A stretch of 37,271 nt of DNA from an uncultured Rhodobacter sp. (GTDB lineage: Bacteria; Pseudomonadota; Alphaproteobacteria; Rhodobacterales; Rhodobacteraceae), in assembly GCA_945952585.1 (NCBI GenBank), contig CAMFII010000015.1, forward strand, positions 1-37,271. The letters are read 5' to 3'. Each line of letters begins with the position of its first letter. Positions within the stretch are counted from its first letter, which is position 1. Shown in pieces: positions 21,609 through 31,274 of this stretch. The notes beneath the pieces were generated by a model. The model did no database searches and had not been told where the DNA came from. It saw only the letters and a list, made by a program, of their open reading frames with translations. A program made the position numbers and the translations under genes.

Positions 21609-22745
21609 TTGGCGGAACTGCGGGTCACGGGGCTGTGGAAGGCGTTCGGCGCGGTTGAGGTGCTGAAGGGCATCGACCTGCACCTTCCCGACGGGGCCTT
21701 CGTCAGTTTCCTCGGGCCTTCGGGCTGCGGAAAGTCTACCCTCCTCCGCTGCATCGCCGGTCTCGAGGACCTGACCGAGGGCGCGATCCACATGGGCGAC
21801 CGCGACATCACGCAGCTGCCCTCGGCGCGACGCGACATCGCGATGGTGTTCCAGAACTACGCGCTCTACCCGCACATGACGGTGCGCAAGAACATGGCGT
21901 TCGGCCTGGCCCTGAACGGTATGCCGCGGGCCGAGATCGACCGCCGGGTCGCGCTCGCGGCCGAAACGCTGCGGATCGCCGACCTTCTCGACCGCAAGCC
22001 GCGGCAGCTGTCGGGGGGCCAGCGCCAGCGGGTCGCCATCGGCCGGGCGATCACCCGCCAGCCGCAACTGTTCCTGCTGGACGAGCCGCTCTCGAACCTG
22101 GACGCAAGCTTGCGCGTAACCATGCGGGCGGAACTGGCGGCGCTGCACGACCGGCTGGGCGTCACGATGGTCTATGTCACCCACGACCAGGTCGAGGCGA
22201 TGACGCTCTCCGACCTCGTCGTCGTGCTGGACAAGGGCCGCGTCGCGCAGGTGGGCCGCCCGCTCGAGCTGTTCCACCGCCCCGCGAACCTCTTCGTGGC
22301 GGGCTTCATCGGCAGCCCGCAGATGAACCTCCTGCCCGCCTCCGTCATCCGCCAGTCGGCGGACGATATCACGCTGGCCCTGCACGGCGCGACGCTGACC
22401 ATCCCCACCGCCGGCCACGACCCCATCGCCGCACCCGCCGTGACCCTCGGCATCCGCCCCGACCGGCTGGAGATCGCGCCCGACGGCGACCTCTCCGGCA
22501 CCATCCGCCTGGCCGAACGGCTGGGGACCGAGAACCACCTGCACATCGATCTCGAAGGCGGAGGTTCGGTCACCTGCATCACCGACGGCACCCACCCCGC
22601 CCGCGCGCGCGACCGGGTGCGGCTGCGCATCCCGCCTGCCGATGCACATGTCTTCGACGGCCGGGGCAACGCCCTGCCCCGTCGGCTGGACCCGGCGACC
22701 CAGGCGCTCATCACCGACACGAACAGACCGGCAGACCCGGCCTGA
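21609..22745 (+). CDS. Sugar ABC transporter ATP-binding protein (UgpC/MalK type)
   Basis: This 378-aa ATPase has Walker A GPSGCGKST (36-44), signature LSGGQ (134-138), Walker B LFLLDEP (154-160), switch THDQVEAM, and a C-terminal TOBE/MalK regulatory domain. TTG 21609 is chosen because GGGAGG precedes it at normal spacing and the family starts here (MAELRVTGLxKAFG); an ATG at 21561 in frame would begin inside the operator region. It is the first gene of the operon and powers the permeases at 24027 and 24940. Confidence 0.88.
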   Translation: MAELRVTGLWKAFGAVEVLKGIDLHLPDGAFVSFLGPSGCGKSTLLRCIAGLEDLTEGAIHMGDRDITQLPSARRDIAMVFQNYALYPHMTVRKNMAFGLALNGMPRAEIDRRVALAAETLRIADLLDRKPRQLSGGQRQRVAIGRAITRQPQLFLLDEPLSNLDASLRVTMRAELAALHDRLGVTMVYVTHDQVEAMTLSDLVVVLDKGRVAQVGRPLELFHRPANLFVAGFIGSPQMNLLPASVIRQSADDITLALHGATLTIPTAGHDPIAAPAVTLGIRPDRLEIAPDGDLSGTIRLAERLGTENHLHIDLEGGGSVTCITDGTHPARARDRVRLRIPPADAHVFDGRGNALPRRLDPATQALITDTNRPADPA

Positions 22746-22763
22746 GACCAAGGGAGGAAGACC

Positions 22764-23993
22764 ATGACCATCACCAGACGCATGCTTCTTGCGGCCACGA
22801 TCCTGGCCCTGCCCGGCGCCAGCTTCGCCGAGGATCAGGTCCTGCGCTTCGCCACCTGGAACACCGATCCGGAAAGCATCGCCATCAACCAGGCCATCGC
22901 CACCAAGTTCGAAGAGGCGAACCCCGGCGTGAAGGTGCAGATCGAGCTTTACGGCGACGGCTTCGACGACAAGCTGACCGCCGCGATGGGGGCCGGTGAC
23001 GCGCCCGACCTGATGTACATGTGGAACTTCCCGGCCTACAAGGACGCGCTCCTGCCGATCGACGACCTGATCGCCCGCGACGCGGCCGAGCTGAACCTCG
23101 ACGACATCCCCTCCGGGCTGATGAACATCTCGAAGATCGACGGCAAGACCTATGCCATGCCCATCGGCTTCACCACCCAGGTCGTCTTCTACAACAAGGA
23201 CATGTTTGCCGCCGCAGGCGTCCCCGAACCGCAGGCCGGGTGGACCTGGGCCGACCTCCGCACCGCCGCCGCCAAGTTCCGCAATGCCGAGACGAAGACC
23301 TACGGCTATGCCGTCGACGCCAAGCCCGACCCCTTCGACTTCGAACAGTTCCTCTGGTCGAACGGCACCAAGTACATCTCGGACGACGGCAAGACGCTGG
23401 ACGGCTACATGAACAGCCCCGAAGCCGCCGAGGTGCTGGACATGTTCGCCGACATGATCAAGACCGAAGAGGCCGTCGCGCTGAACATCGGCGACGACAC
23501 GCCCGGCTCCGCGCTCTTCAAGACCGGCAAGATCGCCATGTTCCAGTCCGCCATGTGGTCGAAGACCGGCATCGACGAAAGCGGCATCGACTACGGCGTC
23601 GCCCCCCTTCCCGCCTTCGGATCGAAGCCCGTCCATTCGGTCATCGGCGCCTCGGGCCTGTCGATCTCGAAGGACGCGAAAGACCCGGAACTGGCCTGGA
23701 AGTTCGTCAAGTTCTTCTCCACCCCCGAAGCGGTCGAGATGCGCACGAACGACCTGCCGATCCGGACCTCCGTGGCCGAAAAGCTGGGCCTCGCCACCGA
23801 CCCGATCACCAAGCCCTTCTTCGACATGCTGGCCGTCTCGAACCGCGAGACGAACGCCTTCCTGAAGAACCCGAACTGGGGCCAGATCCAGGCCAACCTC
23901 GCCACCGCGATCGAGGCGACGATGGTCGACCAGGGCAATGCCAAGGCCCATCTGGACGAGGCGGTCGCCGCCTCTGCCCGGTTCCTGAACTAG
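22764..23993 (+). CDS. Sugar ABC transporter substrate-binding protein
   Basis: This 409-aa family 1 periplasmic binding protein has a signal peptide (MTITRRMLLAATILALPGASFA, cut near residue 22). The mature part shows LRFATWNTDPESIAINQAI, KLTAAMGAGDAPDLMYMWN, DGKTYAMPIGFTTQVVFYNKDMF and WAWK-type ending SKDAKDPELAWKFVKFF. It delivers an oligosaccharide or glycoside to the permeases; aromatic residues (YMWNFPAY, FEQFLWSNG) suit stacking against sugar rings. GGGAGGAAG precedes the start. Confidence 0.9.
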   Translation: MTITRRMLLAATILALPGASFAEDQVLRFATWNTDPESIAINQAIATKFEEANPGVKVQIELYGDGFDDKLTAAMGAGDAPDLMYMWNFPAYKDALLPIDDLIARDAAELNLDDIPSGLMNISKIDGKTYAMPIGFTTQVVFYNKDMFAAAGVPEPQAGWTWADLRTAAAKFRNAETKTYGYAVDAKPDPFDFEQFLWSNGTKYISDDGKTLDGYMNSPEAAEVLDMFADMIKTEEAVALNIGDDTPGSALFKTGKIAMFQSAMWSKTGIDESGIDYGVAPLPAFGSKPVHSVIGASGLSISKDAKDPELAWKFVKFFSTPEAVEMRTNDLPIRTSVAEKLGLATDPITKPFFDMLAVSNRETNAFLKNPNWGQIQANLATAIEATMVDQGNAKAHLDEAVAASARFLN

Positions 23994-24026
23994 GGACCGG
24001 GACCACGGAGAGTGAAGGCCACCGCC

Positions 24027-24947
24027 ATGACAGACGCCCGACGGTTTTCCTCCCGACGCCGGCCGAACCTTGCGCCGTGGCTCTTCATCTCTCCGTGGAT
24101 ACTTGGCTTCTTCCTCTTCACCCTGGGACCGATGGTCTTCTCCCTAGTGATGAGCCTCTATGACTGGCCCGTGGTGGGCGACCGCCGCTTCGTCGGCCTC
24201 GACAACTACCGGGTGATGCTGACCCAGGACCCGAAGTTCTGGCAAAGCCTCGGCGTCACGGTGAAATTCGCCGCCATCTTCGTGCCGCTGAACATCCTTT
24301 TGTCCTTCCTGCTCGCCATCCTCCTGAACGTGAAGGTCCGCGGCACCGCCCTGTTCCGCACCGCCTTCTACCTGCCCTCGATCATCTCGGGCGTGGCCTT
24401 GGTGATGATCTGGAAATGGATCTATTCCAAGGACTACGGCCTTCTGAACTACGCCCTGTCCCTGATGGGCGTCGACGGGCCGAACTGGCTGGGCGATCCC
24501 CACTGGTCGATCCTGGCGATCATCATCGCCTCGCTCTGGGGCCTGGGTGGGACGATGCTGATCCTCCTCGCCGGGCTGCAATCCATCCCGAAAGAGCTTT
24601 ACGAGGCCGCCCGCGTCTCGGGCGTGCCGGCCTGGGCACAGACCGTCTACATCACCATCCCGATGCTTTCACCGATGCTGCTGTTCACCTTCGTGACCTC
24701 GCTGATCTCGGCCTTCCAGCAGCTGACCATCGCGCTTCTCCTGACCAAGGGCGGCCCGCTGAACTCCACCTACTTCTTCGCGATGTACATCTACGACAAC
24801 GCCTTCAAGTTCCACGACATGGGCTATGCCGCCGCGATGAGCTGGGTGATGTTCCTGATCATCCTGATCCTCAGCATGGCTGTCCTGAAATACTCCGCCG
24901 CCTGGGTGCATTACGAGGGCGACGTGAAAGGGGGCGGCAATGGCTAG
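24027..24947 (+). CDS. Sugar ABC transporter permease (MalF/UgpA type)
   Basis: This 306-aa protein has six membrane helices and the ATPase-coupling EAA loop LYEAARVSGVPAWAQTVYITIPML. ATG 24027 (MTDARRFSSRRRPNLAPW) is preferred; a GTG at 24012 is in frame. The basic cytoplasmic N-terminus is typical. It overlaps the second permease gene by eight bases and forms the channel with it. Confidence 0.9.
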   Translation: MTDARRFSSRRRPNLAPWLFISPWILGFFLFTLGPMVFSLVMSLYDWPVVGDRRFVGLDNYRVMLTQDPKFWQSLGVTVKFAAIFVPLNILLSFLLAILLNVKVRGTALFRTAFYLPSIISGVALVMIWKWIYSKDYGLLNYALSLMGVDGPNWLGDPHWSILAIIIASLWGLGGTMLILLAGLQSIPKELYEAARVSGVPAWAQTVYITIPMLSPMLLFTFVTSLISAFQQLTIALLLTKGGPLNSTYFFAMYIYDNAFKFHDMGYAAAMSWVMFLIILILSMAVLKYSAAWVHYEGDVKGGGNG

Positions 24948-25752
24948 GACGTTCACCTACGGCGCGCTGATCTTCCTCTCGGCCCTCTTCGTCGCCCCGT
25001 TCCTCTGGACGCTCCTCACCGCCGTCAAGACCGAGGCCGAACTTGTGGCCTGGCCCCCGGTCTTCTGGCCGGAAGACTGGCGGTGGGAGAACTTTGCGAC
25101 AAGCTGGGCCGAGCAGCCCTTCGGCACCTATCTGCAGAACTCGATGACCGTCGTGGTCCTGTCGACCATCGGGCAGGTCTTCTCCTCCTCGCTGGTGGCC
25201 TTCGGCTTCGCCCGCTTCCGCTTCCCCGGCCGCGACCCGATCTTCGTCCTCCTGCTGGCCACGATGATGATCCCCTGGGACGTGAAGATGATCCCGCTCT
25301 ACATGGAGTTCAACTTTCTGGGCTGGATCAACACCTTGAAACCCTTGATCGTTCCAGCCTGGTTCGGCGAGGCGTTCTTCATCTTCCTCCTGCGCCAGTA
25401 CATCATGACCGTCCCGATGGAGATCGACGAGGCCGCCCGCATGGACGGCGCAAACCCCTGGCAGCTCTACTGGCGCATCCACCTCCCGCTGATGCTGCCG
25501 GGGCTGGTGCTGGTCGGCACCTTCCACTTCATGAACGCCTGGAACGACTACCTCGGCCCGCTGATCTTCCTGAACGACCAGACGAAGTACACCCTGCCCC
25601 TCGGCCTCGGCCTCTTCCAGGGTCGGCACGACGTGGACAACATCGCCATCGCGGCGATCACCGTGATCCTCTGCCTGCCGCCGCTCGTCCTCTTCTTCTT
25701 CGTCCAGCGCTACATCATGGACAACGCGCTCGGCTCTTCGGTGAAGGGCTGA
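24940..25752 (+). CDS. Sugar ABC transporter permease (MalG/UgpE type)
   Basis: This 270-aa protein has six helices, the MalG-type motif MMIPWDVKMIPLYMEFNFLGW and the EAA loop IDEAARMDGANPWQLYWRIHLPLM. It pairs with the preceding permease. Its stop shares one base with the start of the glycosidase gene, so transport and hydrolysis are translationally linked. Confidence 0.91.
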   Translation: MARTFTYGALIFLSALFVAPFLWTLLTAVKTEAELVAWPPVFWPEDWRWENFATSWAEQPFGTYLQNSMTVVVLSTIGQVFSSSLVAFGFARFRFPGRDPIFVLLLATMMIPWDVKMIPLYMEFNFLGWINTLKPLIVPAWFGEAFFIFLLRQYIMTVPMEIDEAARMDGANPWQLYWRIHLPLMLPGLVLVGTFHFMNAWNDYLGPLIFLNDQTKYTLPLGLGLFQGRHDVDNIAIAAITVILCLPPLVLFFFVQRYIMDNALGSSVKG

Positions 25753-27395
25753 TGTTCGACTTCGCCCACATCCCCTTCAGCCGCTTCGGCCGGTTCCTGA
25801 CCGTCTCGCAGATGGACGGTCAGGTCTGGCTGCGGCTGGTCAAGGGCGGCGACCTGAGGCCCTCGCTCGGCCGTCTCTGCCGGATCGTCGGGCAGGCCGA
25901 CTGGACCCTCTCTCCCGATGTCCTCGTTGCAGAAGCCTCCACGGGCCGTGTCGAGTTCGCCATCGGCGAAGGCGAACGCCTGCACCTGCGCGGGACAGGC
26001 GAGCTGACCTTTGCCCTGGAAGGCTCGCGCTACGACTACGCCTATGTCACGCCGCAGGGCGACCACTGCCTTGTCGCGGCCTACGAGAACACGCGCCTCC
26101 TGCCCCGCGTGACCAGGGGCGCCGTCAGCGTCTTTGGCACCTGGCGCCGCGACCATGCCGACGATGTCACCCTCACCTTCACAGGCCCCGAGGGGTTCGA
26201 GGGCACCATCGATTTCTTCCCCGCCGTCCCCCCTCCCCCGGAGGCGCAGACCTTTTGCCAGGCTCGCGACAGCGCGGCTTCCGATTTCTCCGACTGGCTC
26301 TCCCGCACCCCACCGGGCGGCGAGCCAAGGGCGCGGACCCTGGCGTCCTGGCTTCTCTGGGCCAACACCGTCCCCGCGTCGGGCCAGCTCACCCGGCCCG
26401 CGGTCTTCATGTCGAAGAACCACATGATCAACATCTGGTCCTGGGACAATGCCTTCTCGGCCCTCGGCGTCGCACCGATGGACGCGGACCTCGCCTTCGG
26501 CCAGTTCGCCGCAATCTTCGACCACCAGCACCCGTCGGGCCTTCTCCCCGACTTAGTCAATGACCGCGAAGCGAGCTTTGCCTTCACGAAACCCCCGGTC
26601 CACGGCTGGGCCATCCTGCGTCTGATGCAGGACCACCCCGACTGGCTGACCGACACCCGCCGCGCCGCGCTGGTCCCCTGGCTGGAGCGGCAACTCTCCT
26701 GGTGGCTGACCTACGCCCGCAAGGACGACCGCAGCCTGCCGATGTACTTCCACGGCAACGATTCCGGCTGGGACAATGCCAGCTTCTTCGCCGAAGGCGG
26801 CCCGGTTGCCTCGCCCGATCTGCCAACCTTCCTGATCCTGACCTGCGACTGCCTCGCCCGCCTGGACCCATCCCGCGCGGCGCATTGGCAGGCCGTGGCG
26901 GACAAGCTCACCACCCTCCTCCTCACCCTCTGGACCGGCGAGACCTTCGGCACCCGCCTCGCCGCCGACCCGGGCCGCCTGCGCACCGACAAAAGCCTGA
27001 TCGGCTTCATGCCCCTCCTCCTCGGCCCGCGCCTGCCGACCGCGATTGCCGATCGCCTGATCGACCGGCTGGGCCAGGGCTGGATCACGCAATGGGGTCC
27101 CGCGACCGAACACCCGCAAAGCCCCTTCTATGAGGCCGACGGCTATTGGCGTGGCCCGATCTGGGCACCCACGACCATGCTCATTTGGGACGGTCTCCTC
27201 AGCCAGGACCGGCCCGACCTGGCCACCGTCATCGCCCGCCGCTTCTGCCGACTGTGCGAAACCTCCGGCATGGCCGAAAACTTCGACGCCCTTTCAGGCC
27301 AGGGCCTGCGCGACCGCGCCTTCGCCTGGACATCCGCCGCCTACCTGATCATCTCGGCCTGGCTCGCCCGGACCGACCAAGGACTGCAAGAATGA
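25752..27395 (+). CDS. GH63/MGH1-like glycoside hydrolase
   Basis: This 547-aa cytoplasmic protein (no signal peptide) has an N-terminal beta domain (1-165) and an (alpha/alpha)6 barrel with the MGH1/GH63 landmarks MSKNHMINIWSWDNAFSALG (acidic candidate D232), FDHQHPSGLLPDLVND, NDSGWDNASFF and YEADGYWRGPIWAPTTMLIWDGL. GH63 enzymes are inverting alpha-glucosidases; members include glucosidase I (alpha-1,2-glucose) and mannosylglycerate/glucosylglycerate hydrolases. The linkage here cannot be read from sequence. It is coupled to the permease upstream and, by ATGA, to the kinase/aminotransferase fusion downstream, so its products probably feed that enzyme. Confidence 0.83.
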   Translation: MFDFAHIPFSRFGRFLTVSQMDGQVWLRLVKGGDLRPSLGRLCRIVGQADWTLSPDVLVAEASTGRVEFAIGEGERLHLRGTGELTFALEGSRYDYAYVTPQGDHCLVAAYENTRLLPRVTRGAVSVFGTWRRDHADDVTLTFTGPEGFEGTIDFFPAVPPPPEAQTFCQARDSAASDFSDWLSRTPPGGEPRARTLASWLLWANTVPASGQLTRPAVFMSKNHMINIWSWDNAFSALGVAPMDADLAFGQFAAIFDHQHPSGLLPDLVNDREASFAFTKPPVHGWAILRLMQDHPDWLTDTRRAALVPWLERQLSWWLTYARKDDRSLPMYFHGNDSGWDNASFFAEGGPVASPDLPTFLILTCDCLARLDPSRAAHWQAVADKLTTLLLTLWTGETFGTRLAADPGRLRTDKSLIGFMPLLLGPRLPTAIADRLIDRLGQGWITQWGPATEHPQSPFYEADGYWRGPIWAPTTMLIWDGLLSQDRPDLATVIARRFCRLCETSGMAENFDALSGQGLRDRAFAWTSAAYLIISAWLARTDQGLQE

Positions 27396-30300
27396 CCGCC
27401 TTCACCACCGGCAACCCCTCGTTTTCCGACCGCCAGCTCGCGGATCTCGCCGCGCGGCATTTCGGCCTTCCCGGCACGATCCGCCCCCTTCCGTCCGAAC
27501 GCGACCAGAACGCCCGGCTGACCGCCGACGGTCAGGATTACGTCCTGAAGATCGCCAACCCGGCCGAGGATCCCGGCCAGATCGACCTTCAGAATGCCAC
27601 GATGCTGCACCTTGCCCGCGTGGGCCAGTCCGGCATCCCCCGCGTCGTACCCACCCTTTCCGGCGCGGACCGGGCTTTGCTCGATGTGAACGGCCAACCC
27701 TCCGCCATGCGGCTCGTCACCTGGGTCGACGGCACGCCGCTGGCCGAGACGACACGCAGCGTCGCGCAGCTGGAAAACCTCGGTCGCTTCATGGGCGGCC
27801 TCAGCCGGTCCATGCAGGGCTTCGGTCACCCCCAGGCCTTCCGCCCCGATTTTCCCTGGTCGCTGGACCATGTGATCCAGCTGAAAGACCACGCCGAGGA
27901 CATCGCCGACCCCACCCGCCGCGCCCTGGTGAAGAACCTCTTCGCCAGGTACGAGACCGGAATCCTTCCGCGCCTCCCCAGGCTCCGCGCTTCGGTCCTG
28001 CACCAGGACGCGAACGACTGGAACGTCATCACCGACCCCACCGACTCCACCCGGATCGCCGGGCTGATCGACTTCGGCGACATGTGCCACGGCCGCACGG
28101 TGAACGAGCTTGCCATCACGATCGCCTACGCGCTGCTCGACACCCCCGACCTCTACGCCGCCACCCGCGCCCTGATCCAGGGCTTCACCGCCGAGTTTCC
28201 CCTGACGGAAGACGAAGCCGACCTCGTCTTCGACCTGATGCGGATGCGGCTCGTCTGTTCGGTCTGCCTCTCGTCGCGCCAGTCGAAGCTGCACCCCGAA
28301 AACGACTACCTCCTCATTTCGCAAGCCCCCGCCTTCGCACTTCTCGAACGGCTCGAACGGATCGACCCTGGCTTCATGATCGCCCTCTGCCGCAAGGCCG
28401 CGGGGTTCGATGCCGTCCCCGGCGCGGGCGACATCGTCGCCGATCTCTCCACCCGCGCCTTGCACCCGATCCTGTCCACTGACCCGCGCCGCGCCGCCCG
28501 GATCGCCCTGCCCACCGACGGCAGCCGCAAGGGAATGCCCGCCTTCTCTGACCGCGCCTTCGACGGCTGGATGGCCGCCCAACGCCCCGCGACGCTGCCA
28601 AAGGACATCCCCTTCCTCGGCTTCGGCCTCTATGGCGAGAAACGGTCGGTCTACACCGCCGCCCAGTTCGCCGATGCCGCCAGCGACGAACGCCGCACCC
28701 GCCACCTCGGCATCGACATCTTCGCCCCCGCCGGCACCGCGATCCACGCGTCCCTGGACGGCACCGTCGAAAGCGTCACCTACAACGCCGACCCGCTGGA
28801 CTATGGTCACACCCTGATCCTGCGCCACACCACGGCGGCGGGTCGCCCATTCTTCACCCTCTACGGCCACCTCGGCGGCTCGCTCCCCAGCCTCTGCCGC
28901 CCCGGCCAGACCATCACCGCCGGGGACCTCATCGCCCATCTCGGCGACTGGCACGAAAACGGCGGCTGGGCCCCGCACCTGCACATTCAGGTCATCACCA
29001 GCCTTCTCACCCAGCAGGGCAACTTCTTCGGCGTAGGCCACGACAGCCTGTGGGATGTCTGGACCGACATTTCCCCTGACGCGAACCTCCTCCTGCGTCT
29101 CGAACCCGAGACCTTCCGCATCGACCCCGAGCCGCCCGAAACCCTCCTCGCCCGCAGGCGAAAGGTGATCGGCCCCTCGCTCTCGATCTCCTACCGCGAG
29201 AAGCTGAAGATCGTGCGCGGCCGCGGCCCCTGGCTGATCGACCACACCGGTCGGCGCTATCTGGATACGGTGAACAACATCACCCATGTCGGCCATTGCC
29301 ACCCGCATGTGGTCGAAGCGCTCGCCCGGCAGGCGGCCGAGCTGAACACCAACACCCGCTACCTGCACGGGGCCATGCCGCACCTCGCCGAACGGATCGC
29401 GGCCACCATGCCGGGCGATCTGAAGGTCGTGACCTTTGTCAACTCCGGTACCGAGGCGAACGAGCTGGCGCTTCGCATCGCCCGCACGGCCTTGGCCAAG
29501 AAGGACACCGTGGTGCTTGACTGGGGCTATCACGGCAACTCGGGCGGGACGGTCGACATCAGCCCCTACAAGTTCAAGCGCAAGGGCGGCTTCCCGCAGC
29601 CCGATTTCGTGCAGATCGCCGCTTTCCCCGACCCCTACCGTGGCCCCCATCGCGGGCCGGACTCCGGCCCCGCCTACGCCGCCGACATCGACCGCTGCCT
29701 TGACGCGACCCTGGCCCGCACCGGCACCGGCGCGGCCACCTTCATCGCCGAAAGTCTATCGGGCGTCGGCGGTCAGGTCATCCTTCCCAAGGGCTACCTT
29801 GCCGATGTCTACGCCCGCATCCGCGCCCAGGGCGGCATCTGCATCGCGGACGAAGTGCAATGCGGCTTCGGGCGCGTCGGTCCCGCCTTCTGGGGCTTCG
29901 CCACCCAGGGCGTGTTCCCCGACATCGTCGTCCTTGGCAAACCCATCGGCAACGGCCACCCCCTTGCCGCCGTGGTCACCACGCCTGACCTCGCCGCGCG
30001 CTTTGCCAACGGGATGGAGTATTTCAACTCCTTCGGCGGCAATCCCGTCTCGATGGCCGTGGGCCACGCCGTCCTTGACGTGATCGAGGCCGAAAACCTT
30101 CCCGCCCGCGCCGTGACCACGGGAGAGGCCCTGATGGCAGGCTATCGCAGGCTGGCCGACCGCTTCCCGATCATCGGCGACGTGCGCGGCATGGGCCTCT
30201 TCGTCGGGGTCGAGCTTGTCACCGACCGCGACGCCCGGACCCCGGCCCCTGAGGCCGCCGACCACGTCGTCGACCAGCTTCGCCTGCGCGGCATCCTCGC

Positions 30301-30421
30301 CTCGACAGACGGACCGGACGACAACGTGCTGAAGATCAAGCCACCCCTCGTCTTCGGCCCCGACGAAGCAGCGATCCTGCTTGCCGGAACCGAAGCCGCC
30401 CTTTCCACACTGCCCAACTGA
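27392..30421 (+). CDS. APH kinase - M23 peptidase-like - class III aminotransferase fusion
   Basis: This 1009-aa protein has three parts. Residues 1-330 are an APH/choline-kinase-like domain with the catalytic loop H204-Q-D206 (LHQDANDWN) and metal Asp D227 (LIDFGDM). Residues 410-575 are an M23/LytM-like domain with H438 and D442 (HLGIDIFAPAGTAI) and H529-x-H531. Residues 600-1009 are a class III PLP enzyme with Lys850 (VLGKPIGNGHP). The same three-part fusion is known from bacteria and was used to link the human hydroxylysine kinase (AGPHD1) with phospholyases AGXT2L1/AGXT2L2, which act on phosphoethanolamine or 5-phosphohydroxylysine. So it probably phosphorylates an amino alcohol and then eliminates phosphate and ammonia. 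No signal peptide is present, so the M23 part is cytoplasmic and its role is unclear. Confidence 0.88.
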   Translation: MTAFTTGNPSFSDRQLADLAARHFGLPGTIRPLPSERDQNARLTADGQDYVLKIANPAEDPGQIDLQNATMLHLARVGQSGIPRVVPTLSGADRALLDVNGQPSAMRLVTWVDGTPLAETTRSVAQLENLGRFMGGLSRSMQGFGHPQAFRPDFPWSLDHVIQLKDHAEDIADPTRRALVKNLFARYETGILPRLPRLRASVLHQDANDWNVITDPTDSTRIAGLIDFGDMCHGRTVNELAITIAYALLDTPDLYAATRALIQGFTAEFPLTEDEADLVFDLMRMRLVCSVCLSSRQSKLHPENDYLLISQAPAFALLERLERIDPGFMIALCRKAAGFDAVPGAGDIVADLSTRALHPILSTDPRRAARIALPTDGSRKGMPAFSDRAFDGWMAAQRPATLPKDIPFLGFGLYGEKRSVYTAAQFADAASDERRTRHLGIDIFAPAGTAIHASLDGTVESVTYNADPLDYGHTLILRHTTAAGRPFFTLYGHLGGSLPSLCRPGQTITAGDLIAHLGDWHENGGWAPHLHIQVITSLLTQQGNFFGVGHDSLWDVWTDISPDANLLLRLEPETFRIDPEPPETLLARRRKVIGPSLSISYREKLKIVRGRGPWLIDHTGRRYLDTVNNITHVGHCHPHVVEALARQAAELNTNTRYLHGAMPHLAERIAATMPGDLKVVTFVNSGTEANELALRIARTALAKKDTVVLDWGYHGNSGGTVDISPYKFKRKGGFPQPDFVQIAAFPDPYRGPHRGPDSGPAYAADIDRCLDATLARTGTGAATFIAESLSGVGGQVILPKGYLADVYARIRAQGGICIADEVQCGFGRVGPAFWGFATQGVFPDIVVLGKPIGNGHPLAAVVTTPDLAARFANGMEYFNSFGGNPVSMAVGHAVLDVIEAENLPARAVTTGEALMAGYRRLADRFPIIGDVRGMGLFVGVELVTDRDARTPAPEAADHVVDQLRLRGILASTDGPDDNVLKIKPPLVFGPDEAAILLAGTEAALSTLPN

Positions 30422-30439
30422 CCCAACGGAGGAAACCGA

Positions 30440-31183
30440 ATGAAGACCACCATCCTGTCCCTGCTTGCCGCCCTGTCGCTTGGCACGGCGCTGAACGCCG
30501 CCGACCTTGGCGGTGTCACGCTCAAGGTCGGCTCCGACACCACCTCGCCGCCGATGGAGTTCATCGACCCGGCGACCGGCGCCATCGTCGGCTTCGACGT
30601 CGACGTGGTGAATGCCATCTGCGAGAAGATCAACTGCAAGGCCGAATTCGTCACCACCGGCTGGGACGGCATCTTCACCGCGCTGCAAGAGGGCCAGTTC
30701 GACCTCGTGGCTTCGGGCGTCTCGATCACCGAGGAACGCCAGCAGGTGATGGACTTCACCGAACCCTACATCGTCAACGGCCAGGCGATCCTTGTCCGCA
30801 CCGCCGATGCCGCATTGACCGTCGAAGACTTCAAGTCCGGCAAGAAGCTGTCCGCACAGGCCAACACCACCGACGCGGCCACGGCCGAGGAGATCGCCGG
30901 CAAAGAGAATGTCCAGGCCTATGACACGTTCAACGGCTCGGTCCTCGCGCTGCGCAATGGCGACGTGGACGGCGTGGTGATCAACGGCGCCAACGCCGCC
31001 GCCTACGAGGCCGAATTCGCGGGCGAGCTGGTCGTGACGATCCGTGATCTCAAGGCCGACCCGCTGGGCCTCGTGTTCCAGAAAGGCGACGAGCGCGTCG
31101 CCGCCTTCAACGAGGGCCTTGCCGCGATCAAGGCCGACGGCACGCTGGATGCGCTGATCGCCAAGTACTGGACCGCCGAGTAA
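30440..31183 (+). CDS. Polar amino-acid ABC transporter substrate-binding protein
   Basis: This 247-aa SBP_bac_3 protein has a signal peptide (MKTTILSLLAALSLGTALNA, cut near 20-21). Family features: LKVGSDTTSPPMEFIDPATGAIVGFDVDVVNAICEKI, GWDGIFTALQEGQFDLVASGVSITEERQQVMDFTEPY. The acidic/aromatic pocket pattern is that of basic or polar amino-acid binders. CGGAGGAAA precedes the start, 18 bases after the fusion gene. The matching permease is probably at 33768; no matching ATPase is in the window. Confidence 0.9.
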   Translation: MKTTILSLLAALSLGTALNAADLGGVTLKVGSDTTSPPMEFIDPATGAIVGFDVDVVNAICEKINCKAEFVTTGWDGIFTALQEGQFDLVASGVSITEERQQVMDFTEPYIVNGQAILVRTADAALTVEDFKSGKKLSAQANTTDAATAEEIAGKENVQAYDTFNGSVLALRNGDVDGVVINGANAAAYEAEFAGELVVTIRDLKADPLGLVFQKGDERVAAFNEGLAAIKADGTLDALIAKYWTAE

Positions 31184-31194
31184 CCGTCCCGCGC

Positions 31195-31243
31195 GCGCCC
31201 CGCGCAGGCCCTGCCCCGCCGTGGGAAGGGTCGTGCGGGGCGC
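31195..31243 (+). terminator. Intercistronic stem-loop after the amino-acid binding protein
   Basis: GCGCCCCGCGC at 31195-31205 pairs with GTGCGGGGCGC at 31233-31243 over 11 bp (one G-U), with a 27-base loop and a pyrimidine-rich tail. Such hairpins after binding-protein genes often raise upstream mRNA stability or cause partial termination. Confidence 0.55.
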
Positions 31244-31274
31244 CTCTCTCCGTCCCCTTCGAAAGACCGCATCC

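Noticed and set aside
21096-23951. 951-codon open frame on the minus strand across the ABC ATPase and binding protein
   Set aside because: It is antisense to well-identified genes with family motifs; it has no family likeness and a skewed Asp/Gly/Arg/Val composition.
27341-29650. Long minus-strand open frame opposite the kinase/aminotransferase fusion
   Set aside because: Shadow of the real gene; no ribosome site or recognisable domain.
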